Program-made: the position numbers and the translations under genes
Assembly (NCBI GenBank): GCA_027064085.1
Contig: JAMOQH010000150.1
Location: 1-7,320 of the forward strand
Length of the DNA: 7,320 bases
Source: a bacterium
GTDB lineage: Bacteria; UBP6; JAFGXH01
Direction: 5' to 3'
Notes under the pieces: generated by a model
Database searches by the model: none
Told to the model about the DNA's origin: nothing
Seen by the model: only the letters and a program-made list of their open reading frames with translations
Part shown: positions 1 to 5,561 of the stretch, piece after piece
How the letters are laid out: each line of letters opens with the position of its first letter
How positions within the stretch are numbered: position 1 is the first letter of the stretch

Positions 1-297
1 GCTAATGCTTTAATAAAACATTATGATTTAGAATTAAATAAATTAAATAGTAATAATCAAACCATGTTTGACCGGGTTAAAGGAAAAGTAAATTTGAAAA
101 TTTTAAATCTTCTTAAAAAGCATGGAGCTAAAAGAGCTTGTGAAATATTAAAAACAAAATGTAAAGATATTAAAATAGACAAAAATGGAGATAAAATTCC
201 CAAAAGTGAAAACAATGTAGGGGCAAATTCCCATATTTGCCCATTGTTTGAACGCTATGAGCAAAGATTTGTAAGGATAGGGTTTTTCCTATCCTAA
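1..297 (+). CDS. 5'-truncated hypothetical protein (C-terminal part)
   Basis: The reading frame is open from the first base of the window to a TAA at 295-297, so an upstream start is likely; the ATG at 64 is an internal Met with no clear Shine-Dalgarno site. About 98 residues are visible. The first 70 are Lys/Asn/Leu-rich and helical-looking (for example FDRVKGKVNLKILNLLKKHG followed by a Cys-containing Lys-rich stretch). I do not recognise the family. The last 25-30 codons, from about 210, run through the palindromic and GC-richer sequence described separately. They look unlike the preceding part, so the native C-terminus may have been replaced by read-through into an inserted element. It could be the 5' part of a broken gene whose remainder lies at 366-566. 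No signal peptide or membrane segment is visible. Confidence 0.4.
   Translation, partial: ANALIKHYDLELNKLNSNNQTMFDRVKGKVNLKILNLLKKHGAKRACEILKTKCKDIKIDKNGDKIPKSENNVGANSHICPLFERYEQRFVRIGFFLS
210..249. repeat. Long palindromic hairpin
   Basis: The outer stem pairs AAACAATG (210-217) with CATTGTTT (242-249). The inner stem pairs GGCAAAT (222-228) with ATTTGCC (235-241). A 4-nt one-sided bulge (218-221) and a 6-nt loop complete a stem of 15 base pairs. It is not followed by a T-run on either strand, so it is not a canonical terminator. The shape resembles dispersed palindromic (REP/MITE-like) repeats of bacterial chromosomes, but copy number cannot be judged from one window. Confidence 0.6.
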
Positions 298-350
298 AGC
301 TTTGCGAACAGTGTAAAACTGCTTTAGCAGGTTGGAACTGCAACTTCCTT
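218..350. other. GC-rich structured island; possible inserted element or ncRNA
   Basis: Hand count gives 54 G+C in 133 bases (41%), against 50/217 (23%) just upstream and 41/149 (28%) just downstream. The island and its margins carry successive hairpins (210-249, 274-295 and 352-377). Smaller competing pairings lie between them, such as CTAAAGC 294-300 with GCTTTAG 321-327, and GCAG 327-330 with CTGC 338-341. In an AT-rich genome, a short GC-richer stretch with many stems suits a structured RNA or the remnant of a mobile element. I could not match it to a known RNA family, and no transposase is present. Confidence 0.35.
274..295. repeat. Perfect 8-bp hairpin
   Basis: AGGATAGG (274-281) pairs perfectly with CCTATCCT (288-295) across the loop GTTTTT. 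It overlaps the last codons and stop of the leading ORF. No T-run follows the stem, so a role as an intrinsic terminator is weak; it more likely belongs to the structured island. Confidence 0.5.
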
Positions 351-351
351 A

Positions 352-377
352 TAGTAGAGAAATGATTATTTCTACTA
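352..377. repeat. 9-bp hairpin at the island's right edge
   Basis: TAGTAGAGA (352-360) pairs with TTTCTACTA (369-377), with one G-T pair and an 8-nt loop. Seven A residues follow on the plus strand. For minus-strand transcription, the resulting U-run would come before the stem, so this is not an ordinary terminator for the purD operon that converges on it. Confidence 0.5.
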
Positions 378-566
378 AAAAAAGAAATAGCTCAAGAGGA
401 TGTAAGGGACCCATTAACGATAAAAGGTATTAAATCTATTACAACAATTAGTCAAAATAGCTCGGTTGTTAGGGAATATGAGAATATAAATAAAAAATCT
501 TATAGCACATATCCTTTAATTAAATTGAAAGTATTTAATATTGAAGTTACTGTTGTTCTTTCATAA
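366..566 (+). pseudogene. Start-less ORF remnant, unknown product
   Basis: This frame is open from just after a TGA at 363-365 to a TAA at 564-566. It has no ATG, GTG or TTG before a TTG at 525, so it cannot start properly. The translation up to about 505 looks protein-like (for example KKEIAQEDVRDPLTIKGIKS followed by a Ser/Thr/Asn-rich stretch), and I do not recognise it. It lies in another frame from the leading ORF (1-297), as expected if one gene was split by an insertion whose length is not a multiple of three. The last 64 bases run antisense through the 3' end of the M42 peptidase gene and may be read-through. It could instead be a chance open frame. Confidence 0.3.
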
Positions 567-1531
567 GAATGAGAACTATCAACACCGGGGCTTACTAAAA
601 TTGTTTTAAAATCATTTCCTGCTCTTAACATAGTTGCTGCATCACTTCCATAATGAGGATAAGTATCAATTTTGTATTTAATATTGTTCATTTTTGCAAT
701 ATTTACTAGTTTCTGCTTCATTTCTGGGTGAAATGGCCCTGTAGAGTCTTTTGCGCAAATTGTAACCGAATATTCATCACTTTCTTGTTCTGGTCCCAAT
801 ACTCCATTATCAACAATAATTACTTCTTTTATTTCATCAGGAAAACTAAAATTTGCTCCAAAACCTACTTCTTCCCATACAGAAAAGAAAAAGTAGATAT
901 CTTTTTCTAGTTCTATGTTACTATTAAGTATTTCCTTAATAAGTCCAAGTAAAATTGCAACTCCCAGTTTATCATCTAAATGCCTTGATTTAACAAAACC
1001 ATTGTCTGTTTTTACAAAATTAGGATTCCAAGAAATATAATCACCAACTTCTAAACCTAATTTATCAACATCTTCTTTGGTTTTTACATATTCATCAAGC
1101 CTAATTAGTATATCTTTATAATTAAATTTTCCTTTTTCAAACTCATGACCATTTGCATGAACTGAACCGTTATCAAATAAGACCGTTCCAGTATGCTTAT
1201 TATCACTTGAATGTATAGTACAATAATTTCCTAAAACTGTTAAATTAGAATAGCCTCCAACTGGAGTAAATAAAATTTTACCATCATCTCTTATGCTTTT
1301 GACCATTGCTCCTAGTGTATCTAAATGTGATGCAAATAGAACACCGTTTTTAGATTTTCCTGATATTTTTAATAAAATACCCCCTCTGTTATATTCTTTA
1401 ATAAACAGTGTTTTATTGCTGTCTAAAACTTCAATTTCTGAGAGTAAAAATTTTTGTATTGCTTGATAGTCTCCAGATACAGAAGGAATGTTTACAAGCG
1501 TTTCTAGTGTTTTTAAAATATAATTAATCAT
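500..1531 (-). CDS. M42 family metallo-aminopeptidase (FrvX/YsdC/TET-like)
   Basis: Cytosolic two-metal exopeptidase of the glutamyl aminopeptidase/endoglucanase-M family, which trims N-terminal residues from peptides. The 343-residue length is normal and there is no signal peptide. Expected metal and catalytic residues are present in order: His69 and Asp71 in SHLDTLG, the bridging Asp186 in HLDD, the Glu220-Glu221 pair in WEEVG, Asp241 in VDNG, and His321 near the C-terminus in SSHSYERT. The PDZ-like insert domain would lie at about 75-170. It is the last gene of the purD-purN operon: its ATG overlaps the purN stop in an ATGA (1528-1531), preceded by a strong AAGGAG five bases upstream. Substrate preference cannot be read from the sequence; family members are annotated as glutamyl, leucyl or general aminopeptidases. 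Confidence 0.9.
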   Translation of the reverse strand: MINYILKTLETLVNIPSVSGDYQAIQKFLLSEIEVLDSNKTLFIKEYNRGGILLKISGKSKNGVLFASHLDTLGAMVKSIRDDGKILFTPVGGYSNLTVLGNYCTIHSSDNKHTGTVLFDNGSVHANGHEFEKGKFNYKDILIRLDEYVKTKEDVDKLGLEVGDYISWNPNFVKTDNGFVKSRHLDDKLGVAILLGLIKEILNSNIELEKDIYFFFSVWEEVGFGANFSFPDEIKEVIIVDNGVLGPEQESDEYSVTICAKDSTGPFHPEMKQKLVNIAKMNNIKYKIDTYPHYGSDAATMLRAGNDFKTILVSPGVDSSHSYERTTVTSILNTFNLIKGYVL

Positions 1532-2130
1532 AATATCTCCTTAAGAACATAGTTTTTTATTGTTTTACTGTAAGTTTCGTGTTCTAGCTTTAAGCCTATT
1601 CTTTTTATACTCTCCAAGCTAGAGTTTTTAGGTATATCAAAAGTATATTTATTTAATATTTTGCCAGAATCAAGAAATTCATTAACTAAGTGTATAGTTA
1701 TAGAACTGCGTTTCAAGTTGTTTTGGTGTGCCCATAAATATCCACTTTTACCTTTATATAGCTCAGTGTCAGCAGGATGTATGTTTATTATTTTGTTTTT
1801 ATATTTATTAATAAAATAAGGGCTTAATATTCTCATATATCCTGCAAGAATTATAAATTCAACATCCATTTCTTTTAATTTAAGAACTATGTTCTTTTCA
1901 CCTTTTTCTCTATTTTTATAGTATTGTTTTAAATAGAAATTATGAATATTTAAGTTTTTAGCAATATTTAATCCCTTGGCTTCTTTATTGTCTGAAAACA
2001 CTGTTTTAATATTTATGATATTTTTTAGAATGCCGTTTTGACTTTCTTCTATTATCCTTTGCATATTAGAACCATTTCCAGATATGAAAATAGCTGTGTT
2101 TATTTTTTTAGTATATAGTTCCAATATCAT
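1528..2130 (-). CDS. purN: Phosphoribosylglycinamide formyltransferase (GAR transformylase), divergent
   Basis: Transfers the formyl group of 10-formyl-THF to GAR, giving formyl-GAR, in the step directly after PurD. Numbered from the ATG at 2130 (200 aa), the features are SGNGSN (17-22) for phosphate binding, LAGYMRILS (96-104) at the folate site, the catalytic Asn116-x-His118 in INIHP, and the catalytic Asp154 in HLVNEFLDSG. The Asn-His-Asp triad is therefore complete. What follows INIHP is atypical: ADTELYKG stands where most PurN have SLLPxFxG. Start choice: the frame stays open upstream to an ATG at 2169, which would add 13 residues before the usual N-terminus and deepen the overlap with purD. 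ATG 2130 or TTG 2124 fit the family better, and an AGAG lies six bases before TTG 2124. The gene overlaps the purD end by about 20 bases. Confidence 0.85.
   Translation of the reverse strand: MILELYTKKINTAIFISGNGSNMQRIIEESQNGILKNIINIKTVFSDNKEAKGLNIAKNLNIHNFYLKQYYKNREKGEKNIVLKLKEMDVEFIILAGYMRILSPYFINKYKNKIINIHPADTELYKGKSGYLWAHQNNLKRSSITIHLVNEFLDSGKILNKYTFDIPKNSSLESIKRIGLKLEHETYSKTIKNYVLKEIL
1537..1542 (-). promoter_or_regulatory. Ribosome binding site of the M42 gene
   Basis: AAGGAG on the minus strand lies five bases before the ATG at 1531-1529, inside the end of purN. This supports the chosen start and translational coupling of the two genes. Confidence 0.75.
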
Positions 2131-3349
2131 CTCTATAATATTTTGTTTCAAAATCAATGTTTTCAGCACATTTATAAACAGTGTTCTTTAGTCTTTCTAG
2201 GTTGTTATCAGAAGATACTATATTCAAAACTCTTCCACCATTAGTTAATAAATTATTATTTTCATCCTTTTTAACACCTGCATAAAAAATATTACAATTT
2301 AAATCCTTTTTATTTATTTTTATTATTTTATTGGTAGCATAATCTAAAGGATAACCTTTACTCGCTAAAACTAAAGACATATAATATTGAGAATTAAACT
2401 CAATTTCTTCTATTTTATCCAAATTTTTATCTAATGTTAAGTTAATTAAATTTGTTAGATTTGTTTTCATTGCAGGTAGAAGTACTTGAGTTTCTGGGTC
2501 TCCAAGTCTTATATTATATTCTAGTAAAAAAGGTCCCTCTTTAGTTAAAATTATTCCAAAATATAAAAAACCTAGGTAATGAATATTTTCTTTTTTAAAT
2601 CCATTAATTGTGGGCATAATTATTTTCTTTTTAATTTCACTTAAAATATTATCAGTAATAAAATCTACAGGAGTAATTGCTCCCATTCCTCCTGTATTTA
2701 ATCCTTTATTGAAATTATGTGATAATTTGTAATCTTGTGATGCCTGAAATATTTTTATATTTTTCCCGTCAGTAATAGACATAATTGATAATTCACTTCC
2801 AATTAATCTATCTTCTATAATTAATTTTAAATTTTTTCCATACTTAGTTTTTAATACTTCAAGATTATTAAGAGCATCTTTTATATTGTTACTAATTAAT
2901 ACTCCTTTGCCAGCAGCCAAACCGTCATATTTTAAAACAAGATTGCCTTTTTTTTCATTTATTATTTGTTTTATTTTATTTTCTTCAAATTTTTCAAAGG
3001 CAATATATGGTGCTGTTTGAACTTCATTTTTTTTCATAAAATATTTAGCTTTTATTTTGCTACTCTCCAAAAAGGTATAATCTTGTTTTGGACCAAATAC
3101 TTTTATATTGGTATTATTAAAATAATCAGTTATACCTTTTACTAGTAAATCTTCAGGGCCTACTATTATTAATTCAATGTTTTTATGATTACAAAATTCT
3201 TTTATTTTAAAAAAGTCATCAACTTTTATATTTACATTATTGTTTTTGATATTACTTTCATTAATTAAATATACTTTATTTCCTTCATTAAGTAACTTTT
3301 GAGCTATGGCATCTTCTCTTGCTCCTTTTCCTATTACTGCAATATTCAT
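2108..3349 (-). CDS. purD: Phosphoribosylamine-glycine ligase (GAR synthetase)
   Basis: ATP-grasp ligase joining phosphoribosylamine and glycine in purine synthesis. The 413 residues are close to the usual 420-430. Motifs in order: N-terminal VIGKGARED (5-13; most homologues have REHA, here REDA), VGPEDLLVKG (63-72), FGPKQ (85-89), SSKIKAKYFM (96-105), the ATP-grasp glycine loop KYDGLAAGKGV (140-150), LNTGGMGAITP (217-227), and the magnesium-binding segment LEYNIRLGDPETQ (276-288). The C-terminal domain ends with the usual GGRVLN (371-376) and YRDDIG (405-410). It is first in the minus-strand operon. An AGGAA (3358-3354) precedes the ATG, and a good sigma-70-like promoter lies just upstream. 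QDYK stands where QDHK is common, a mild change. Nothing suggests loss of function. Confidence 0.95.
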   Translation of the reverse strand: MNIAVIGKGAREDAIAQKLLNEGNKVYLINESNIKNNNVNIKVDDFFKIKEFCNHKNIELIIVGPEDLLVKGITDYFNNTNIKVFGPKQDYTFLESSKIKAKYFMKKNEVQTAPYIAFEKFEENKIKQIINEKKGNLVLKYDGLAAGKGVLISNNIKDALNNLEVLKTKYGKNLKLIIEDRLIGSELSIMSITDGKNIKIFQASQDYKLSHNFNKGLNTGGMGAITPVDFITDNILSEIKKKIIMPTINGFKKENIHYLGFLYFGIILTKEGPFLLEYNIRLGDPETQVLLPAMKTNLTNLINLTLDKNLDKIEEIEFNSQYYMSLVLASKGYPLDYATNKIIKINKKDLNCNIFYAGVKKDENNNLLTNGGRVLNIVSSDNNLERLKNTVYKCAENIDFETKYYRDDIGTIY

Positions 3350-3375
3350 TTATTTCCTAAAAACAGTTGGAGTTA

Positions 3376-3404
3376 AATATATATTATGGCTTAAGTCAAG
3401 TCAA
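3376..3404 (-). promoter_or_regulatory. Predicted promoter of the purD-purN-M42 operon
   Basis: On the minus strand, a TTGACT -35 box (3404-3399) and a TATATT -10 box (3381-3376) are separated by 17 bases. The leader to the purD ATG would be about 20 nt. A second, overlapping TTGACT (3399-3394) directly follows the first. No purine-riboswitch-like or other long leader fits in this space. Confidence 0.6.
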
Positions 3405-3412
3405 CCATAAAA

Positions 3413-3440
3413 AAATTTTAAAACTTTAGCTTTAAAATTT
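3413..3440. repeat. AT-rich inverted repeat in the divergent control region
   Basis: AAATTTTAAA (3413-3422) and its exact complement TTTAAAATTT (3431-3440) flank an 8-bp spacer. It sits between the two divergent promoters, just upstream of the purD -35 box. It may be a binding site, but such AT-only repeats arise easily by chance in this base composition. Confidence 0.4.
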
Positions 3441-3442
3441 GC

Positions 3443-3468
3443 ATTTTATACCAAAATTGGTATAAAAT
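3443..3468. promoter_or_regulatory. 26-bp near-perfect palindrome, probable operator
   Basis: ATTTTATACCAA (3443-3454) and TTGGTATAAAAT (3457-3468) are exact complements around a central AA. Such symmetry is typical of sites bound by dimeric regulators. It lies midway between the two divergent operons, 33 bp upstream of the predicted hyuA -35 box. TATAAA inside the right arm (3461-3466), with TTGCAT (3439-3444) 16 bp upstream, could form an alternative rightward promoter overlapping the operator. No regulator gene is present in the window. Confidence 0.5.
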
Positions 3469-3488
3469 ACAGCACAAAAAAATAAGAT

Positions 3489-3517
3489 AAAAATATAGTG
3501 TTGAAAAATATAGTGTT
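3489..3517 (+). repeat. Tandem 14-bp direct repeat in the hyuA promoter
   Basis: AAAAATATAGTGTT occurs twice exactly, at 3489-3502 and 3504-3517, with a 15-bp period. The second copy fills the first part of the spacer between the predicted -35 and -10 boxes of hyuA, and the first overlaps the -35 box. This suggests tandem sites for a transcription factor, or a slippage duplication. Confidence 0.55.
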
Positions 3518-3529
3518 TTTTGATATATT
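3501..3529 (+). promoter_or_regulatory. Predicted promoter of the hyuA-hyuB operon
   Basis: TTGAAA (3501-3506) and TATATT (3524-3529) are separated by 17 bp, giving a start near 3536 and a leader of about 18 nt before the GTG start. The layout mirrors the purD promoter. The overlap with the tandem direct repeat suggests regulation at this site. Confidence 0.5.
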
Positions 3530-3544
3530 AGGCTTAACTTGTTC

Positions 3545-3548
3545 GGAG
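3545..3548 (+). promoter_or_regulatory. Ribosome binding site choosing the GTG start of hyuA
   Basis: GGAG lies five bases before the GTG at 3554. A TTG at 3539 in the same frame would put this site inside the gene and has no comparable site of its own, so the GTG is preferred. Confidence 0.6.
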
Positions 3549-3553
3549 ATACC

Positions 3554-5527
3554 GTGGAAAATAAGCAGATATTATCAATTTATGCAACATCTGATAGTGT
3601 TGGATTTATGGCTTGCTATAATGGAAAGCTAGAAGCCAAAAAAATTAGGTATTCAAATGGTGAAACAATAGAGGCAATAAAAGAAGGTGTTGAGTACTAT
3701 AAAAGAAATTTTAAATTTAAAGCAGAGAAAGTTGTTGTAGCATCTTCTATCGCAAATGATATTATAACAAATAGGAAGGGTGTTAAAACCGCATTAGTTG
3801 TAACATCTGGCTTTAAAGATTTATTGAAAATAGGGCGAAGAAGCAGAAATACTTTATATGATTTTATGCCTCAAATAAAACCTCATGTTGTTCAGAAAAA
3901 GAATATTTTTGAGGTTGAAGAAAGAGTTAATTCAAAAGGTGAAGTAGAAATAGCATTAAATAAAAAGCAATTTAAAACCATAATAAAAAATATTATTAAT
4001 AACGGGTATAGAGCAGTTGCTGTTGGTTTTATAAATAGTTTAGTAAATAATGAAAATGAAAAAGCTGCAATTTTAGCATTAAAAAAATCGGGGATACCAT
4101 ACACTCTATCTTCTGAGATTTCGACTCACTATAGAGAATATGAGCGAATTTCTACCGCTGTTTTAAATAGTTATATTTATGAGCCTGTTAAGAATTTCTT
4201 TACTGATATTAAAAACTTATTTGATGAAAATACTGAAATAAGAATAATGGAAACAAATGGAGGAGTATCTCTGTTTAGTAATTTTAGATATAAAGATGCA
4301 ATTCAAACTTTATTTTCAGGAAAAATAGCTTCATTAATTGGAGCTAAAACAATTTCAACTGAATTAAATATGCCCAAGATTATAACATTTGATATGAGTT
4401 CCTCTTCTAGTGATATTTCAATTTTTGATGATCAAATTACTTTAACTTCTCAAATGAAAGTAGATGAGTTACCGGTAAGAATACCATCTGTGCTTTTAAG
4501 AACAATAGGGCAAGGGGCATTATCTACTGTTGAAACCGTTGATAAAGGAATTAAACTAGATTTAGAGAATAAATATTTAGGAGATGAGTACAGACCCACT
4601 TTAAAAGATATTTCTATTTATTTGGGGTATTTAGACTCAACAAAAGAAGAAAGAAAGGAAGTTATTAAAAAACTTAAGGGGTATTTTAGTCATATTGATA
4701 AACTAGAATTAAATTCTTATGTTGAAGGTGTTTTTAAAATGGCTGTTGCAAAATTTTCTCGTCACATGAGAAAGTTAGCGGCTAAAAGAGGATACGATAC
4801 GAAAGAATTTAACTTATTGGCAACTGGTTCTATGGCAGGGTTATTTTCTACTTCAATTGCTGAAAGATTATCTTCTGAAGAAATTATTATTCCAAATAAA
4901 AACGGATTTTTTTCTGTTGTCGGAATGTTATATACTAATACAATAAAAGATAGCTCCAAACTGATACTTAGAAGAGTTAGGCCATCAAGACAATTCGATT
5001 TTGAAGAGTTTGATGAGTTGTTTAGTGAATTAAAAAAAGAGGTTAAAAATAAATTAATTAATGAAAAAATATTTGATGAAAATATTAAGTTTTATAATTT
5101 ACTAGATATCAGATATGAAGATGAAACATATGAAATGACTATTCCCTTTACAAGAGATTTTATTGAAAAATTTCATAAAGAACATCAAAAATTATATGGA
5201 TATTTTCTTAAAAATTCTTTATTAGAAATTGTAAGAATGAGAGTAAGAGGACTAGGGATAGAAAAAAAACCTAATCTTAGAAGAATAGAAGTAGAGGATT
5301 ATATTAAAATAGATAAACCAAAATATGAAAAAAAACAAAAAGCTATTTTTGGTGGAGAAGAATATAATATTCCAATTTATAAAAAAGAGACTCTGCCAAT
5401 AAATACTTTAATTAAAGGTCCTGCAATTATAAAAGAATATGGTTCTACAACTTTGGTTTCTCCAAAATTTGTAGCTTCTATAGATAAACATAAAAATATT
5501 ATAATTAGATATAAGGCAAAATACTAG
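3554..5527 (+). CDS. hyuA: Hydantoinase A/5-oxoprolinase-like protein with degenerate nucleotide-binding motifs
   Basis: At 657 aa from the GTG start it is near the family length. It has the three usual parts: Hydant_A N-terminal domain (about 6-185), central hydantoinase A domain (about 200-465) and C-terminal domain (about 480-655, with HKEHQKLYGY and GPAIIKEYGSTTLV). Family members are ASKHA-fold subunits that use ATP to activate cyclic amides or ketones, paired with a HyuB. Scaffold motifs remain: NRKGVKTALVVTSGF, IGRRSRNTLYDF, ISTHYREYERIS, METNGG and VPVRIP-like ELPVRIP. The active-site loops do not. SIYATSDS replaces the N-terminal DxGGTxTD, DMSSSSSD (280-287) replaces DMGGTSTD, SGKIAS replaces SGPAGG (255-260), IGQGALS replaces IGAGGGS, and GSMAGLF (425-431) replaces GGAGPLH. 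The frame is intact, so this looks like a diverged or pseudoenzyme subunit, not a decaying gene. Substrate unknown. Confidence 0.8.
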   Translation: MENKQILSIYATSDSVGFMACYNGKLEAKKIRYSNGETIEAIKEGVEYYKRNFKFKAEKVVVASSIANDIITNRKGVKTALVVTSGFKDLLKIGRRSRNTLYDFMPQIKPHVVQKKNIFEVEERVNSKGEVEIALNKKQFKTIIKNIINNGYRAVAVGFINSLVNNENEKAAILALKKSGIPYTLSSEISTHYREYERISTAVLNSYIYEPVKNFFTDIKNLFDENTEIRIMETNGGVSLFSNFRYKDAIQTLFSGKIASLIGAKTISTELNMPKIITFDMSSSSSDISIFDDQITLTSQMKVDELPVRIPSVLLRTIGQGALSTVETVDKGIKLDLENKYLGDEYRPTLKDISIYLGYLDSTKEERKEVIKKLKGYFSHIDKLELNSYVEGVFKMAVAKFSRHMRKLAAKRGYDTKEFNLLATGSMAGLFSTSIAERLSSEEIIIPNKNGFFSVVGMLYTNTIKDSSKLILRRVRPSRQFDFEEFDELFSELKKEVKNKLINEKIFDENIKFYNLLDIRYEDETYEMTIPFTRDFIEKFHKEHQKLYGYFLKNSLLEIVRMRVRGLGIEKKPNLRRIEVEDYIKIDKPKYEKKQKAIFGGEEYNIPIYKKETLPINTLIKGPAIIKEYGSTTLVSPKFVASIDKHKNIIIRYKAKY

Positions 5528-5550
5528 AAAAATCAGCAATATAAAGCTTT

Positions 5551-5556
5551 GGGGAG
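5551..5556 (+). promoter_or_regulatory. Ribosome binding site of hyuB
   Basis: GGGGAG lies five bases before the ATG at 5562, in the 34-bp gap after hyuA. It supports efficient independent initiation within the operon. Confidence 0.7.
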
Positions 5557-5561
5557 TTAAT

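Noticed and set aside
352-383. Terminator for the purD-purN-M42 operon
   Set aside because: The stem is good, but on the minus strand the T-run precedes the stem, and no T-run follows it on either strand. I saw no convincing terminator downstream of the M42 stop.
200-400. End of an IS200/IS605-type element or a guide RNA of a TnpB-like protein
   Set aside because: Hairpins next to an ORF end raised the idea, but the leading ORF shows no RuvC or zinc-finger motif of TnpB in the visible part, and nothing else supports it.
728-910. Short plus-strand ORF inside the M42 gene
   Set aside because: It is wholly antisense to a strongly supported coding region and has no recognisable protein features or ribosome site.
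3350-3553. Riboswitch in the leader of purD or hyuA
   Set aside because: Both predicted leaders are only about 20 nt; the intergenic repeats lie upstream of the predicted transcript starts.
3539-3556. TTG at 3539 as the hyuA start
   Set aside because: It would make the GGAG at 3545-3548 internal, while that site is ideally spaced for the GTG at 3554. The five extra residues have no family support.
3892-4104. Minus-strand ORF of 70 codons inside hyuA
   Set aside because: Antisense shadow of hyuA; its hydrophobic, Phe-rich product is the usual complement of Lys-rich AT-rich coding sequence.
4762-4959. Minus-strand ORF of 65 codons inside hyuA
   Set aside because: Antisense shadow of a conserved part of the HyuA central domain.
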